NCBI GenBank assembly: GCA_038230275.1
Contig: JBBRNO010000007.1
Coordinates: 1-64,000 of the forward strand
Length of the DNA stretch: 64,000 nucleotides
DNA from: JANXXV01 sp038230275
GTDB taxonomy: Bacteria > Acidobacteriota > Terriglobia > Bryobacterales > Bryobacteraceae
Direction: 5' to 3'
Positions 53,529-62,169 of this stretch are shown in pieces (position 1 is the first letter of the stretch; the number at the start of each line of letters is the position of its first letter). A model generated the notes under the pieces. It ran no database searches. It was not told where the DNA came from and saw only the letters and a program-made list of their open reading frames with translations. The translations under genes and the position numbers were made by a program.

Positions 53529-54249
53529 ACAACCGCTCCCTGACGGTCGCGGCTCGGTTAGGGTGGATTCCGTAACCGAGCCGCGACCGTCAGGGAGCGG
53601 TTCCCACGCGATTGCGAACCAGGGACGCTTCCTCAGCTTTGAAGGAACCGACGGCTGCGGAAAGACCACGCAAATGCGTTTGCTGGCCGCGAAGCTGCGC
53701 GCCGCTGGAGGGGACGTGCTGGAAACGGCCGAGCCGGGTGGCACGCGGATCGGTCTGCAGATTCGCGGCATCTTGCTGGATTCCGCCAACCAGGAACTTT
53801 CGCCCACCGCGGAGATGCTGCTCTACTTTGCCAGCCGCGCGCAGAATGTCGACGAATGGATTCTGCCCGCGCTGGAAAAGGGCGCCACGGTGCTGTCCGA
53901 TCGTTTTACCGACTCCACCCTCGCCTATCAGGGCGCGGCGCGTGGCCTTGGCCGGGACGTCGTGATGGCGCTTCACCAGATTGCCTGCCGTGGGCTGTGG
54001 CCCAGCTTGACGATTTATCTCGACATCGACCTGGATACCAGTCTGGAGCGCGCACACGCGCGCAACCGGTTGACGGAAGGCAAAGACGAACGGCGGATGG
54101 ATGAGCAGGCGGTGGAATTCCACCACCGCGTGCGGCAGGAGTATCTGCAGCTGGCTGCAGCAGAGCCGGAACGGATCGTTGTCATCGATGGCCGGGCGGA
54201 CCGGAAGACCATCGCCGCCAGGATCTGGGAGGCAGTCCATCGTGTTTGA
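53515..54249 (+). CDS. tmk: Thymidylate kinase with repeat-encoded N-terminal extension
   Basis: The conserved enzyme begins at GRFLSFEGTDGCGKTTQMRL (P-loop), then the dTMP motif AEPGGTRIGLQIRGIL, DRFTDSTLAYQGAARGL and lid RLTEGKDERRMDEQ. It phosphorylates dTMP to dTDP. In front lie about 36 extra residues, including PLPDGRGSV and TEPRPSGSG, encoded by the two arms of the inverted repeat and absent from normal Tmk. The only in-frame ATG is 53515, inside the last codons of udg (14-bp overlap). Later GTG codons within or after the repeat are possible real starts; none has a clear ribosome-binding site. Confidence 0.93.
   Translation: MSTTEQPLPDGRGSVRVDSVTEPRPSGSGSHAIANQGRFLSFEGTDGCGKTTQMRLLAAKLRAAGGDVLETAEPGGTRIGLQIRGILLDSANQELSPTAEMLLYFASRAQNVDEWILPALEKGATVLSDRFTDSTLAYQGAARGLGRDVVMALHQIACRGLWPSLTIYLDIDLDTSLERAHARNRLTEGKDERRMDEQAVEFHHRVRQEYLQLAAAEPERIVVIDGRADRKTIAARIWEAVHRV
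53531..53602. repeat. Perfect 30-bp inverted repeat (paired REP-like element)
   Basis: Arms 53531-53560 and 53573-53602 are exact reverse complements (core CCGCTCCCTGACGGTCGCGG) separated by 12 nt. Decayed relatives occur at 14051-14075 and 55728-55813. Paired palindromes of this kind behave as REP elements moved by RAYT transposases in other bacteria; no such gene is in the window. The whole element is translated as the Tmk N-terminus if the upstream ATG is used. Confidence 0.92.
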
Positions 54250-55267
54250 GAATTTCTTTGGGAATCCGGACGCAGTTACCACGCTGGCGCAAATGATGGA
54301 GCGGGAGCGCATTCCGCAAACGATTCTACTGGCGGGTCCGGAAGGCGTCGGCAAGGCTACGCTGGCGCGCCGGTTCGCCAGCGCCGTCCTGGGTGGGGAA
54401 CGCAAAGTGGAACGCGACGACTTAAGCCTGCCCGCCAACCTGGCTATCATCGCAGACCGGGAAAAATGGGCGTCCGATAAGCGCGTGGATGATCCGTTGG
54501 TGTTCGCCTCCCACCCGGATTTTCTGACGTTTCCGCCGGACGGACCGCTACGGCAGATCTCCATTCAGCAGATGCGGATGCTGAAAGAGCGGGCACAGTT
54601 CAAGCCACTGAGCGGGAAGCGGCGCGTATTTCTGATCGACCGCATCGACCGCGCCAATGAACAAGCGGCAAATTCGTTGCTGAAGACGCTGGAGGAACCG
54701 CCAGATCACCTGATTATCGTGATGACGGCTGAAAATGCCTACGATCTTCTGCCCACCATTCGCTCGCGCGCAGTGCCGCTGCAGATGCGGCGGTTGGACA
54801 AGCAGGAGATGGAGCAGTTCGCAAACTCGCGCGACTTGAAAGACAAAGAGCGGCGCCTGGCACTGGCGGCGGGATGCCCTGGAATGGCGACGTCTATCGA
54901 CCTGGAAGTCTACGACAAACGCCGCGCGACGATGGTAACGCTGCTGCAAGTGGCTGCGAAGCTGGCGCCTTTCGCGCGTTGGGCGAAGCTATCGGAATCG
55001 CTCAATGCCAGTAAGTCGGAAAAGCTGGAATTTTACCTGCACATTTTGTACATCCTGTTAGAAGATTTGTTACTACTGCAACAACACGCGGGCGAGATTC
55101 GCAATCCTGATCTGCAAAAGGACCTGGCCGCGGTGGCGGCGGCGATTTCGTTTGAATGGATTCGTACGGCGGTGAAAAAGGTGGACGAATTGATGGATCT
55201 GTTGCGGCGGAATATCCAGAAGGGGTTGGCGCTGGATTCGCTGGTGTTAGATTTGCAAAACCAGTGA
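54242..55267 (+). CDS. holB: DNA polymerase III subunit delta'
   Basis: This 341-residue protein has FENFFGNPDAVTTLAQMMER, a degenerate P-loop LAGPEGVGKATLARRFA, VFLIDRIDRANEQAANSLLK, TLEEPPDHLIIVMTAENAY and IRSRAVPLQMRRL, typical of the clamp-loader delta'. The lack of the zinc cysteines seen in DnaX fits delta'. It starts at GTG 54242 and overlaps tmk by 8 bp, a common pairing. Confidence 0.92.
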   Translation: MFENFFGNPDAVTTLAQMMERERIPQTILLAGPEGVGKATLARRFASAVLGGERKVERDDLSLPANLAIIADREKWASDKRVDDPLVFASHPDFLTFPPDGPLRQISIQQMRMLKERAQFKPLSGKRRVFLIDRIDRANEQAANSLLKTLEEPPDHLIIVMTAENAYDLLPTIRSRAVPLQMRRLDKQEMEQFANSRDLKDKERRLALAAGCPGMATSIDLEVYDKRRATMVTLLQVAAKLAPFARWAKLSESLNASKSEKLEFYLHILYILLEDLLLLQQHAGEIRNPDLQKDLAAVAAAISFEWIRTAVKKVDELMDLLRRNIQKGLALDSLVLDLQNQ

Positions 55268-55393
55268 CCTTGCTTGCGGCACCGGGTTCACTGTGATACT
55301 AATAAACCATAAGTCAGAGACACGAAAAAGTCTTCCATGCCGCATGTCTCTTCAAAGCAGTCATCTTAACTACTTTTCATAAGGGGAGTGTTC

Positions 55394-55687
55394 GTGGAGG
55401 GTGGCAACCGCAGGTTAATTCGTCCGTCACTGACGGAGATCAAAGATCAAATGAACCCCCGTCGCAGTCCAAAGAAAGCCTCTCCGCCAGAACAGACCAA
55501 CGCGGAGAATTTTTACTACATGAAACAGATGCAGTCCAAGACGCCGATGGTCATCGTGCTGAGGGACGGCGAGACTCTTCATGGAATCATAGAATGGTAT
55601 GACAAGGGTTGCCTGAAGGTGAATCGGGAGGAAGGTCCGAACCTGCTGATATTCAAGCAAAACGTCAAGTACATGTATAAGGCGTGA
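55394..55687 (+). CDS. Hfq-like Sm-fold RNA chaperone
   Basis: This protein of about 97 residues has an Sm1-like stretch (TPMVIVLRDGETLHGIIEWYD, CLKVN) and an Sm2-like end (NLLIFKQNVKYMYK) in its last 60 residues. This is the divergent Hfq type found in Acidobacteria. About 40 polar residues precede the Sm core, which is longer than usual. GTG 55394 is preferred (AAGGGGAG at 55381-55388 lies 5 nt upstream); a start at a later ATG near 55451 is also possible. Confidence 0.82.
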   Translation: MEGGNRRLIRPSLTEIKDQMNPRRSPKKASPPEQTNAENFYYMKQMQSKTPMVIVLRDGETLHGIIEWYDKGCLKVNREEGPNLLIFKQNVKYMYKA

Positions 55688-55727
55688 ACGCTAGGGAAGT
55701 GTCCGCGAATTGGGTGGACACTACCGG

Positions 55728-55813
55728 AAACCGCTCCTTTACAGTCGCGGCTCGGAAACTACTGTTGCAGCAACGAGTTCGAAAGCGAGCCGCGCGCGTG
55801 AACAAGCCGTTTC
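55728..55813. repeat. Degenerate head-to-head copy of the REP-like repeat
   Basis: A left arm near 55728-55758 (ACCGCTCCTTTACAGTCGCG) and a right arm near 55789-55813 (GCGAGCCGCGCGCGTGAACA) resemble the arms of the perfect repeat at 53531-53602, with substitutions. A further AGTGTCC/GGACACT inverted pair lies just upstream at about 55698-55722. It sits between the Hfq-like and thioesterase genes. Confidence 0.6.
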
Positions 55814-55842
55814 TTGTGTCCAGTTATTTGTCGGACAGTACG

Positions 55843-56334
55843 CTAGGGTTTCGTGTTTCTGGCCTTCAATGCCAGGCGGTATTCGCGGCGGCCGCCGGCT
55901 TCCTCAAATCTGCGTAGTTCCTCCGCGGTTTCGGGAATTACCGGTGGAATCGGAATGCGGTTGTGTTTTGAATCCACCGCGACAAACGTCAGATAGGCGG
56001 AAGAGGTGTGCCTGACAAGACCGGTGCTCATATTCTCCACCCACACCTTTACACCGACCTCCATCGAAGTACGGAAGACCCGGTTCACCGCCGATTTCAA
56101 AATCAAAAGGTCGCCAATGTGGACTGGATGCAGAAACGTCATATGATCCACCGAGGCGGTAACCACGGCCTTTCGGGAGTGCCGGGCCGCGGCGATGGCT
56201 GCCGCCAGATCCACCAGGTGCATGACTCTTCCGCCCAGCAGGTTGCCTAGGGGATTGGCATCGTTTGGCAGCGCGATTTCGAAGTACTCAGAAATTGATT
56301 CCCGGACCGGACGTCCGTCTAGAATATCGCTCAT
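55843..56334 (-). CDS. Acyl-CoA thioesterase (hotdog fold)
   Basis: This 163-residue hotdog thioesterase of the YciA/acyl-CoA type has LPNDANPLGNLLGGRVMHLVD (the catalytic Asn/Asp region), SVDHMTFLHPVHIGDLLIL and FVAVDSKHNRIPIPP. It hydrolyses acyl-CoA esters. ATG 56334 is used; the open frame continues upstream in the Cys-rich gene, which overlaps this start by 47 nt. Confidence 0.88.
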   Translation of the reverse strand: MSDILDGRPVRESISEYFEIALPNDANPLGNLLGGRVMHLVDLAAAIAAARHSRKAVVTASVDHMTFLHPVHIGDLLILKSAVNRVFRTSMEVGVKVWVENMSTGLVRHTSSAYLTFVAVDSKHNRIPIPPVIPETAEELRRFEEAGGRREYRLALKARNTKP

Positions 56335-56683
56335 GATTTTCGAGAAACACCTCAGCTTGCTTGCGCACGATTGCATCCGCGTCCTGAATTCCGCCGTGGC
56401 GCACCGGCGAGAAATCCTTTTCAAGAATCCAGACCAGTTCGCCACCTGCCGATAGCGAGAAGCGAACGGCGTCGGCTTCCACACGGGCTGGAAAATTTTG
56501 GCAACGCCCCTGCCCGTAACCGAAGTTGCAACTGTCTCTGACGGTCTGCCTGTCCGCGGTGCGCGTCGAGTCGGGATCAGCGTGACAATCGCCGTCGTAC
56601 AACCTTCCTAGTGGTGTCCTCGCCGGTGGCGGGTCGCCGCCCGCGGCTGAAGCCGCCAGCGGATAAAAATAGGGGCACGGCAT
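56288..56683 (-). CDS. Cys-rich conserved protein of unknown function
   Basis: This 131-residue protein has MPCPYFYPLAASA at the N-terminus, a mid-region DGDCHADPDS, DSCNFGYGQGRCQNFPARVE and AVRFSLSAGGELVWILEKDF. Spaced cysteines (about C3, C33, C52, C61) suggest a metal or iron-sulfur site. I recall no named family, but the pattern (CPYFYP, CNFGYxxGxC) looks conserved. Its end overlaps the thioesterase start by 47 nt in another frame, suggesting a coupled pair. It is divergent from the TPR gene, only 26 nt apart. Confidence 0.72.
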   Translation of the reverse strand: MPCPYFYPLAASAAGGDPPPARTPLGRLYDGDCHADPDSTRTADRQTVRDSCNFGYGQGRCQNFPARVEADAVRFSLSAGGELVWILEKDFSPVRHGGIQDADAIVRKQAEVFLENHERYSRRTSGPGINF

Positions 56684-56709
56684 TGCGGGTATATTAACAT
56701 GGGGTCAGA

Positions 56710-57021
56710 ATGCCCACACGACTCGAGATGCTGAAAGACATGGTCGCTAAGAGCCCGGCGGATGCATTCCTCCGATACGGACTGGCTACCGAGTATGCGA
56801 ATGCCGGAGAACTGACGCAGGCGGTGAGTGAATTCCAGGAATTGCTGACGGTTAATCCGGACTATGCCGCCGGTTACTTTCACGGAGGCAGAACGCTGGA
56901 GAAACTGGGGCGGCTGGAGGATGCCCGGGCGATTTACGAAAAGGGAATCGAGGTGACCAGCAGGACGGGCGACGCACATACGCGGAGTGAACTGCAGGCC
57001 GCCTTGGATATTCTGGGCTAG
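56710..57021 (+). CDS. Tetratricopeptide-repeat protein
   Basis: This 103-residue protein contains about two TPR units (AFLRYGLATEYANAGELTQAV, AAGYFHGGRTLEKLGRLEDAR, AIYEKGI) and a short C-terminal helix. It is probably a protein-interaction module; no partner is evident. The final 4 bases overlap the convergent TfoX-like gene's end. Confidence 0.85.
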   Translation: MPTRLEMLKDMVAKSPADAFLRYGLATEYANAGELTQAVSEFQELLTVNPDYAAGYFHGGRTLEKLGRLEDARAIYEKGIEVTSRTGDAHTRSELQAALDILG

Positions 57022-57356
57022 CGCTTTGGCCTCTTGGCACGGCGGCCCGCTTGGATGGCGCCTCCGGCCCAGTGCTTCATGGCATCTGGATCTTCAAAGA
57101 TTTCGGGCGGCGCCGTGAAGTAGCGCATCGCACCTTCCGGACGATCGAACGGATGAAACGGTTTGAGTCCGCGCGATTGAAAAGCCGGTTGGTTTACTTC
57201 GTCGGCTTTAAGGTACAAAGTGTTGCTCGCGATGAGGGCGAATACAGTACCATCGCAATAGAGACAGTGCCCGCCAAACATACTTCTCGCAGTGATTTCG
57301 CCCAATGGGGAGAGTTGCTCGACAAGGAAAGATACATAGGAGCTTTGATTTTTCAT
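57018..57356 (-). CDS. TfoX N-terminal-domain protein
   Basis: This protein of about 112 residues has the TfoX/Sxy N-terminal fold: YVSFLVEQLSPLGEITARSM, FGGHCLYCDGTVFALIASN, TLYLKADEVNQPAF and PFHPFDRPEGAMRYFTAPPE. Full-length TfoX regulates competence; stand-alone N-domains are common and of unclear role. The ATG at 57356 is 5 nt from the divergent glycosyltransferase start. Confidence 0.88.
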   Translation of the reverse strand: MKNQSSYVSFLVEQLSPLGEITARSMFGGHCLYCDGTVFALIASNTLYLKADEVNQPAFQSRGLKPFHPFDRPEGAMRYFTAPPEIFEDPDAMKHWAGGAIQAGRRAKRPKR

Positions 57357-57361
57357 CGTGT

Positions 57362-58435
57362 ATGAGAATAGCGCTCGACGCAACTCCTCTCAGTGTATCG
57401 ACGGGAGGAGTGCGCCGCTATACCGAGGAACTGGCAAGAGCCCTGGCGCTGGCATTTCCGGACGACCGGTATCACTTGATCTCCGATCAGCCGTTCCGGT
57501 TTTCGGGCGATGCACCGCGTAATCTGGCGCCCGGCACCAGCCAGCCTCAGAATGCGCTGGAGCGGCGCTGGTGGCTGGTTGGCGTGCAGCGGGAGATGTC
57601 GCGGTTGGGTATCGATTTATTCCATGGCACCGATTTCTCTGTCCCCTACCTGGCGCTGCGCCCCAGCGTAATGACGCTGCACGATCTCTCTCCATGGATG
57701 GACTCCAGTTGGCATCATGCGGCGGACCGGGTGCGTGTGCGCACGCCTTTCCTCATCCGCACCGGCCGCACCACCATGACCATCACGCCCAGCGAAGTTG
57801 TCCGGCAACAGGCTATCGAGCGATTCGGAATCGATCCCGCGCGAATCGTGGCGGTTCCGGAGGCGGCTCCTTGTTGGATGAAACCGGTGGAACGAAGCCG
57901 CACTGAAGCCGCGCCATACTTTCTGTACGTTGGAACTCTAGAGCCGCGCAAGAACATACCCACGATACTGGCCGCGTGGCGCCGTATCCGGGAACATCAT
58001 CCCGTTTCGTTGGTGCTGGCTGGACGGCGGCGAACCGACTTCCCTGCCTTGGCCGAAGAGCCGGGTTTGCGAATTCTTGGCGAGGTTCCGGATTCGGACT
58101 TGCCGGGACTGTTCAGCGGTGCGGTAGCAGTCCTATACCCGTCACTGTATGAGGGCTTCGGTCTTCCCGTGCTGGAGGCGATGACCTGCGGTGCGGCCGT
58201 GATCACTTCGTGCGACCCCGCCGTGATGGAAGTTTCGGGAAACGCCGCGATTCATGTGGCCGCGGAGGAAGCGGCCGGTTGGTCGGCGCAAATGGAAGTT
58301 CTGTTGGCCCATCCTGAAATACTGCAATACCGGAGGCTGCGATCGCTACAGCGGGCGGCGGAGTTCAGTTGGGGCAGGACAGCAGCTCTCACGCGGGAGG
58401 TCTATGTCGAAGCGATTCGCCGGTTCGAAAGATAG
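57362..58435 (+). CDS. Glycosyltransferase family 4 protein
   Basis: This 357-residue GT-B enzyme has RIALDATPLSVSTGGVRRYTE, FHGTDFSVPYLALRPSVMTL, FLYVGTLEPRKNIPTIL, LAGRRRTDF and the nucleotide-sugar site PSLYEGFGLPVLEAMTCGAA. It probably builds a surface polysaccharide. It overlaps the next glycosyltransferase by 32 nt. ATG 57362 begins the Rossmann strand; upstream codons are antisense to TfoX. Confidence 0.93.
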   Translation: MRIALDATPLSVSTGGVRRYTEELARALALAFPDDRYHLISDQPFRFSGDAPRNLAPGTSQPQNALERRWWLVGVQREMSRLGIDLFHGTDFSVPYLALRPSVMTLHDLSPWMDSSWHHAADRVRVRTPFLIRTGRTTMTITPSEVVRQQAIERFGIDPARIVAVPEAAPCWMKPVERSRTEAAPYFLYVGTLEPRKNIPTILAAWRRIREHHPVSLVLAGRRRTDFPALAEEPGLRILGEVPDSDLPGLFSGAVAVLYPSLYEGFGLPVLEAMTCGAAVITSCDPAVMEVSGNAAIHVAAEEAAGWSAQMEVLLAHPEILQYRRLRSLQRAAEFSWGRTAALTREVYVEAIRRFER

Positions 58436-59630
58436 ACCTGTCCATCGGCCCGCCGCCCTATTCCTCACGCCGGAGGCGCCTTATCCGCTGGCTGGCGGTG
58501 GGCCGATGCGCTCGGCCTCGATCCTGGAATTTCTGGCGCAAGGCTACGATGTGGATGTCATCGTGTTTAGAGAACCGGGCGCGGCGGATCCCATTCCAAG
58601 ATTTCCCGCCGGCCTGGTGAAGCACATCACCGTGATCGACCTGCCGTTTCATTCCAGGGATCTGCATGCCCGCGCATTGCGGAACTTTCGCCGGTTCACC
58701 AAAGGCATTCCCCCGCTGGTAGATCGATTTTCCGGATTTGACAAGAGCGTCGCCGCGGCGCTGAAAGGCCGCCACTACCCGCTGGCAATCATCGAGCACT
58801 TCTGGTGTGCCGGCTATGGCCCGTTGGTACATCGACACAGCGACCGCGTGATTCTGGATTTGCACAACGTGGAATCGGTTTTGCTGGCGCGGTGCGGACA
58901 GGCGGCGCGATGGCCCGAATCGATGTTGCTGAACAGGTTCGCACACTCATGCCGGCGGCTGGAGAGCGAGTTGTTGCGGGCTTTCTCGATGCTGTTGGTT
59001 TCCTCCGGCGACGATGCCGCCGCCTTGCGCGGATATGCTAACGGAGCCCAGGTGGCGGTGTGCCCAAACACGATTCCGTTAGTGGCGTTGCCGGATCGTG
59101 AAAAGGCCAATGAGATCGTCTTCTCCGGCAACCTGGAATATCATCCGAACATTTCCGCGATCTCGCATTTCCACCGGAACATATGGCCGCTGATTCGCGA
59201 CCGTTGGCCCGGGCTGGCATGGCGGCTAATGGGGAAAAATCACGAGAAGATCAAACGGCGCCTGACGGGGGATGCCCGCATCCACGTGACCGGGCCGGTG
59301 GATAACGCGGTGGAAGAGTTAGCTTCGGCCAGACTCGCTGTGGTGCCACTGCTATCGGGTAGCGGTACTCGCATCAAGATCATCGAAGCATGGGCAGCCG
59401 GCTTACCCGTTGTTTCGACATCCTTAGGCGCGGAGGGATTGCCTTGCCGCGACGGGGAGCACCTCTTAATTGCGAATACTCCGGCGCAATTTGCGGAAGC
59501 AATCAGTTCCGTGTTGACCTCAGACGAACTGAGCCGGCATCTGGCGCAAAACGGCCGCAGGCTTTATGAGGAACAGCTTACCTGGGACAGTGCATGGCGC
59601 GCACTTCGGCACGCTACCATAGAAGTTTAG
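58404..59630 (+). CDS. Glycosyltransferase family 4-like protein
   Basis: This protein of about 408 residues has LFLTPEAPYPLAGGGPMRSA, ILDLHNVESVLLARCG, IVFSGNLEYHPNISAISHFH, WRLMGKNHEKIKR and PLLSGSGTRIKIIEAWAAGL with GLPVVSTSLGAEGL. It is a GT-B glycosyltransferase acting with the preceding gene. ATG 58404 follows GGGAGG; the overlap of 32 nt implies coupled translation. Confidence 0.9.
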   Translation: MSKRFAGSKDRPVHRPAALFLTPEAPYPLAGGGPMRSASILEFLAQGYDVDVIVFREPGAADPIPRFPAGLVKHITVIDLPFHSRDLHARALRNFRRFTKGIPPLVDRFSGFDKSVAAALKGRHYPLAIIEHFWCAGYGPLVHRHSDRVILDLHNVESVLLARCGQAARWPESMLLNRFAHSCRRLESELLRAFSMLLVSSGDDAAALRGYANGAQVAVCPNTIPLVALPDREKANEIVFSGNLEYHPNISAISHFHRNIWPLIRDRWPGLAWRLMGKNHEKIKRRLTGDARIHVTGPVDNAVEELASARLAVVPLLSGSGTRIKIIEAWAAGLPVVSTSLGAEGLPCRDGEHLLIANTPAQFAEAISSVLTSDELSRHLAQNGRRLYEEQLTWDSAWRALRHATIEV

Positions 59631-59631
59631 T

Positions 59632-61251
59632 ATGATTTCCGTCAACAATATTACAATGCGCTATGGCGCGAAGATCCTGTTTGAGGAGGTTGCCACCGCC
59701 TTCGTCGCGGGCCGCCGCTATGGACTTACCGGGCCGAATGGCTCCGGCAAGTCCACGTTCATGAAACTGCTGAGTGGCGAGATGGAACCACAGAAAGGCG
59801 TGGTGGTGCGTCCCAAGAAGATGGGTGTGTTGGGGCAGGACCAGTTTGCCTTCGATCAATACCGCGTGATTGACACGGTGATCATGGGCAACAAAGGGCT
59901 TTGGGCCGCGCTGGAAGAACGTGAAGTGATCTACGCCAAGCCCGACATGACCAACGAAGACGGCATGCGCCTGGGAGAACTGGAAGGGATTGTCGCCGAG
60001 GAAGACGGCTACACCGCCGAAAGCGACGCGGCGATTCTGCTGCAAGGGCTGGACATTCCCGACACCTTGCATGAGCGCATGATGAGCGAATTGCAGGGCG
60101 GGCAGAAAGTGCGCGTGCTGCTGGCGCAGGCCTTGTTCGGCAATCCACAGGCGTTGCTGCTGGATGAGCCTACGAACTACCTGGATCTGGATTCCATCCA
60201 CTGGCTGCAATCGTTTCTCAATCAATACAACGGCACGGTGATTGTGATCTCGCACGATCGCCACTTTTTGAACAGCGTCTGCACGCACACCGCGGACATC
60301 GATTACGAAACCATCATCACCTACAATGGCGGCTACGACGACATGGTGATGCAGAAAACGCAGGTACGCGCGCGGATTGAGAGCCAGAATATTCAGCGGG
60401 AAAAGAAAATTTCCCAGCTGAACGAGTTCATCGCGCGGTTCTCCGCCGGCACGCGTTCCAGCCAGGTGACATCGCGGCGGAAGGAAGTGGAGCGGCTGCA
60501 AACCAGTGAGCTGGCGCGATCCAACATCGCCCGCCCGTATATCAAGTTTGAACCCAAGCGGCCTTCGGGAAAGCACGTGCTGGAATTCGAAGGGGTATCG
60601 AAAGCTTACGGCGATCTGAAGGTCATCAACGGTTTTTCGGCCAGTGTGATTCGCGGCGAGAAAATTGTGCTGGTGGGGCGAAATGCTACCGGCAAGAGCA
60701 CGCTGATCAAGGCGCTGCTGGCCAACGCGCCGGGTCTTGGTTTGGACCCGGCCGGGATTGATTCCGGGAAAGTGACGTGGGGGCATGAAGCGGCTCCCGG
60801 CTATTTTGCGCAGGATCATCAGGGCGCCATCGAAAAGGGGATGACCACCTACGACTGGCTGCATCAGTTTGATCCGCAGGCGTCGGCGGAGGAAATTCGC
60901 GGCTTGCTGGGGCAGATGCTTTTTCGCGGCGAGGAAGGACTGAAACCCACCGCGGCGCTGTCAGGCGGCGAAGCGGCCCGGCTGCTGTTTTGTAAGCTGA
61001 TGCTCTCGAAGCCAAATATTCTGATTTTCGATGAGCCGACGAATCACTTGGACCTGGAAGCCATCAACGCGTTGAATGTGGCGCTACAGAAGTACGAAGG
61101 CACGGTGTTCCTGGTTACGCACGATCACGATCTGATTGATGAAGTAGCAACCAGGATCTGGCATTTCCAGGACGGCGCCATTGAAGACTTTAGGGGACCC
61201 TACGAGGAATACGTGGTGCATGCAGAGAAGGCAGGCCTGGCTGTTCGCTGA
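59632..61251 (+). CDS. ABC-F ATPase, YbiT type
   Basis: This 539-residue protein has two ABC domains (GPNGSGKSTFMKLLSGEM with LQGGQKVRVLLAQALF; GRNATGKST with LSGGEAARLLFCKLML), DEPTNYLDLDS and DEPTNHLDLEA, and the ABC-F linker region. The pattern, without a long C-terminal coiled coil, fits YbiT. It likely acts on translation. It begins 1 nt after the glycosyltransferase stop. Confidence 0.93.
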   Translation: MISVNNITMRYGAKILFEEVATAFVAGRRYGLTGPNGSGKSTFMKLLSGEMEPQKGVVVRPKKMGVLGQDQFAFDQYRVIDTVIMGNKGLWAALEEREVIYAKPDMTNEDGMRLGELEGIVAEEDGYTAESDAAILLQGLDIPDTLHERMMSELQGGQKVRVLLAQALFGNPQALLLDEPTNYLDLDSIHWLQSFLNQYNGTVIVISHDRHFLNSVCTHTADIDYETIITYNGGYDDMVMQKTQVRARIESQNIQREKKISQLNEFIARFSAGTRSSQVTSRRKEVERLQTSELARSNIARPYIKFEPKRPSGKHVLEFEGVSKAYGDLKVINGFSASVIRGEKIVLVGRNATGKSTLIKALLANAPGLGLDPAGIDSGKVTWGHEAAPGYFAQDHQGAIEKGMTTYDWLHQFDPQASAEEIRGLLGQMLFRGEEGLKPTAALSGGEAARLLFCKLMLSKPNILIFDEPTNHLDLEAINALNVALQKYEGTVFLVTHDHDLIDEVATRIWHFQDGAIEDFRGPYEEYVVHAEKAGLAVR

Positions 61252-61254
61252 TAT

Positions 61255-62169
61255 TCACTGACCGTTTTGCAGTTGCACGATTCGTAACCACCCGGCGAAT
61301 TCCGATCCAAGCTCATAACGGTCGAAGAGCGGAGTATCTTCTGCCGTCAGTCTACGTCCGTTGCGCTCCAGCCTCGCCAGTATTTCCCGCAGAAGTGGAG
61401 TGAATCGCGATGAGGCATTGCTCTTCACGAATCCACGCCAGGCGGCGGCAAGTCCCGGCTCAATCCGCCCTTCTTTGTCGTAAGTGGGCGTGTTATCCAG
61501 ACCGAACAAGAACATCCATGCCAGAGTGAGAACTTCGTGTTTGACTTCGGAATCGGTTTCCTGCAGCCGCGGGTGTGAACGGGCGAAATCTTCCCATCGC
61601 TTAAGGCGGTCCCCTAGTTGCGGCCAAGTGAGACCCAGCGACGCGTCACCTGCCACCAAGTCAGTATCTTCGCGAGCTCGAAACCGGACGTAGTCCCGGA
61701 GCGCCGCCGGAAGCTGCGGCATGAATTCCAACATCGCCGTGGGGTCAACTGCCGGATACCACATTCCCTCTCCACTGCCGGCTGAAATGCCACAACCAAG
61801 CCATGGCCCGATGGCGCCGCGAATTGCCGGGTCGGCGGAGAAGAAAGCAGCTTTCTGTGCCTGGTTCTGGTCTGACTTCATCAGGAGCGTTTCCAGTTGC
61901 ACAAGCACCGGGCCTGCTGCTTCGTCAAATCGTCTGGTACTCATGCCGATGACGTCCAGATACAACTTGCGGAAGCCACGGAACATGGCGGCGCGATCAG
62001 TTACACCCGCTTTGGGCAGCCAATCGCGCAGCAGCTTACGCGCCTCGCATACGGATTCCGGCCCGGTGCGATCCAGCTTTTCAAGCTGCGCGGAATAGCG
62101 AGCGGCATAGTCGCCGGCTTGCGCGGTGCTGCACACTAGAAGCAGCAATTGAAGTCCCGACAGTGTCAT
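61255..62169 (-). CDS. Secreted protein of unknown function
   Basis: This protein of about 304 residues begins with a signal peptide (MTLSGLQLLLLVCSTAQAG). The mature part is mostly helical and charged (SAQLEKLDRTGPESVCEARK, FRGFRKLYLDVIGMSTRRFD, KRWEDFARSHPRLQETDSEV). I recognise no family. Its ATG overlaps the stop of the sulfotransferase gene (TGATG), so the two are translated together. Confidence 0.75.
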   Translation of the reverse strand: MTLSGLQLLLLVCSTAQAGDYAARYSAQLEKLDRTGPESVCEARKLLRDWLPKAGVTDRAAMFRGFRKLYLDVIGMSTRRFDEAAGPVLVQLETLLMKSDQNQAQKAAFFSADPAIRGAIGPWLGCGISAGSGEGMWYPAVDPTAMLEFMPQLPAALRDYVRFRAREDTDLVAGDASLGLTWPQLGDRLKRWEDFARSHPRLQETDSEVKHEVLTLAWMFLFGLDNTPTYDKEGRIEPGLAAAWRGFVKSNASSRFTPLLREILARLERNGRRLTAEDTPLFDRYELGSEFAGWLRIVQLQNGQ

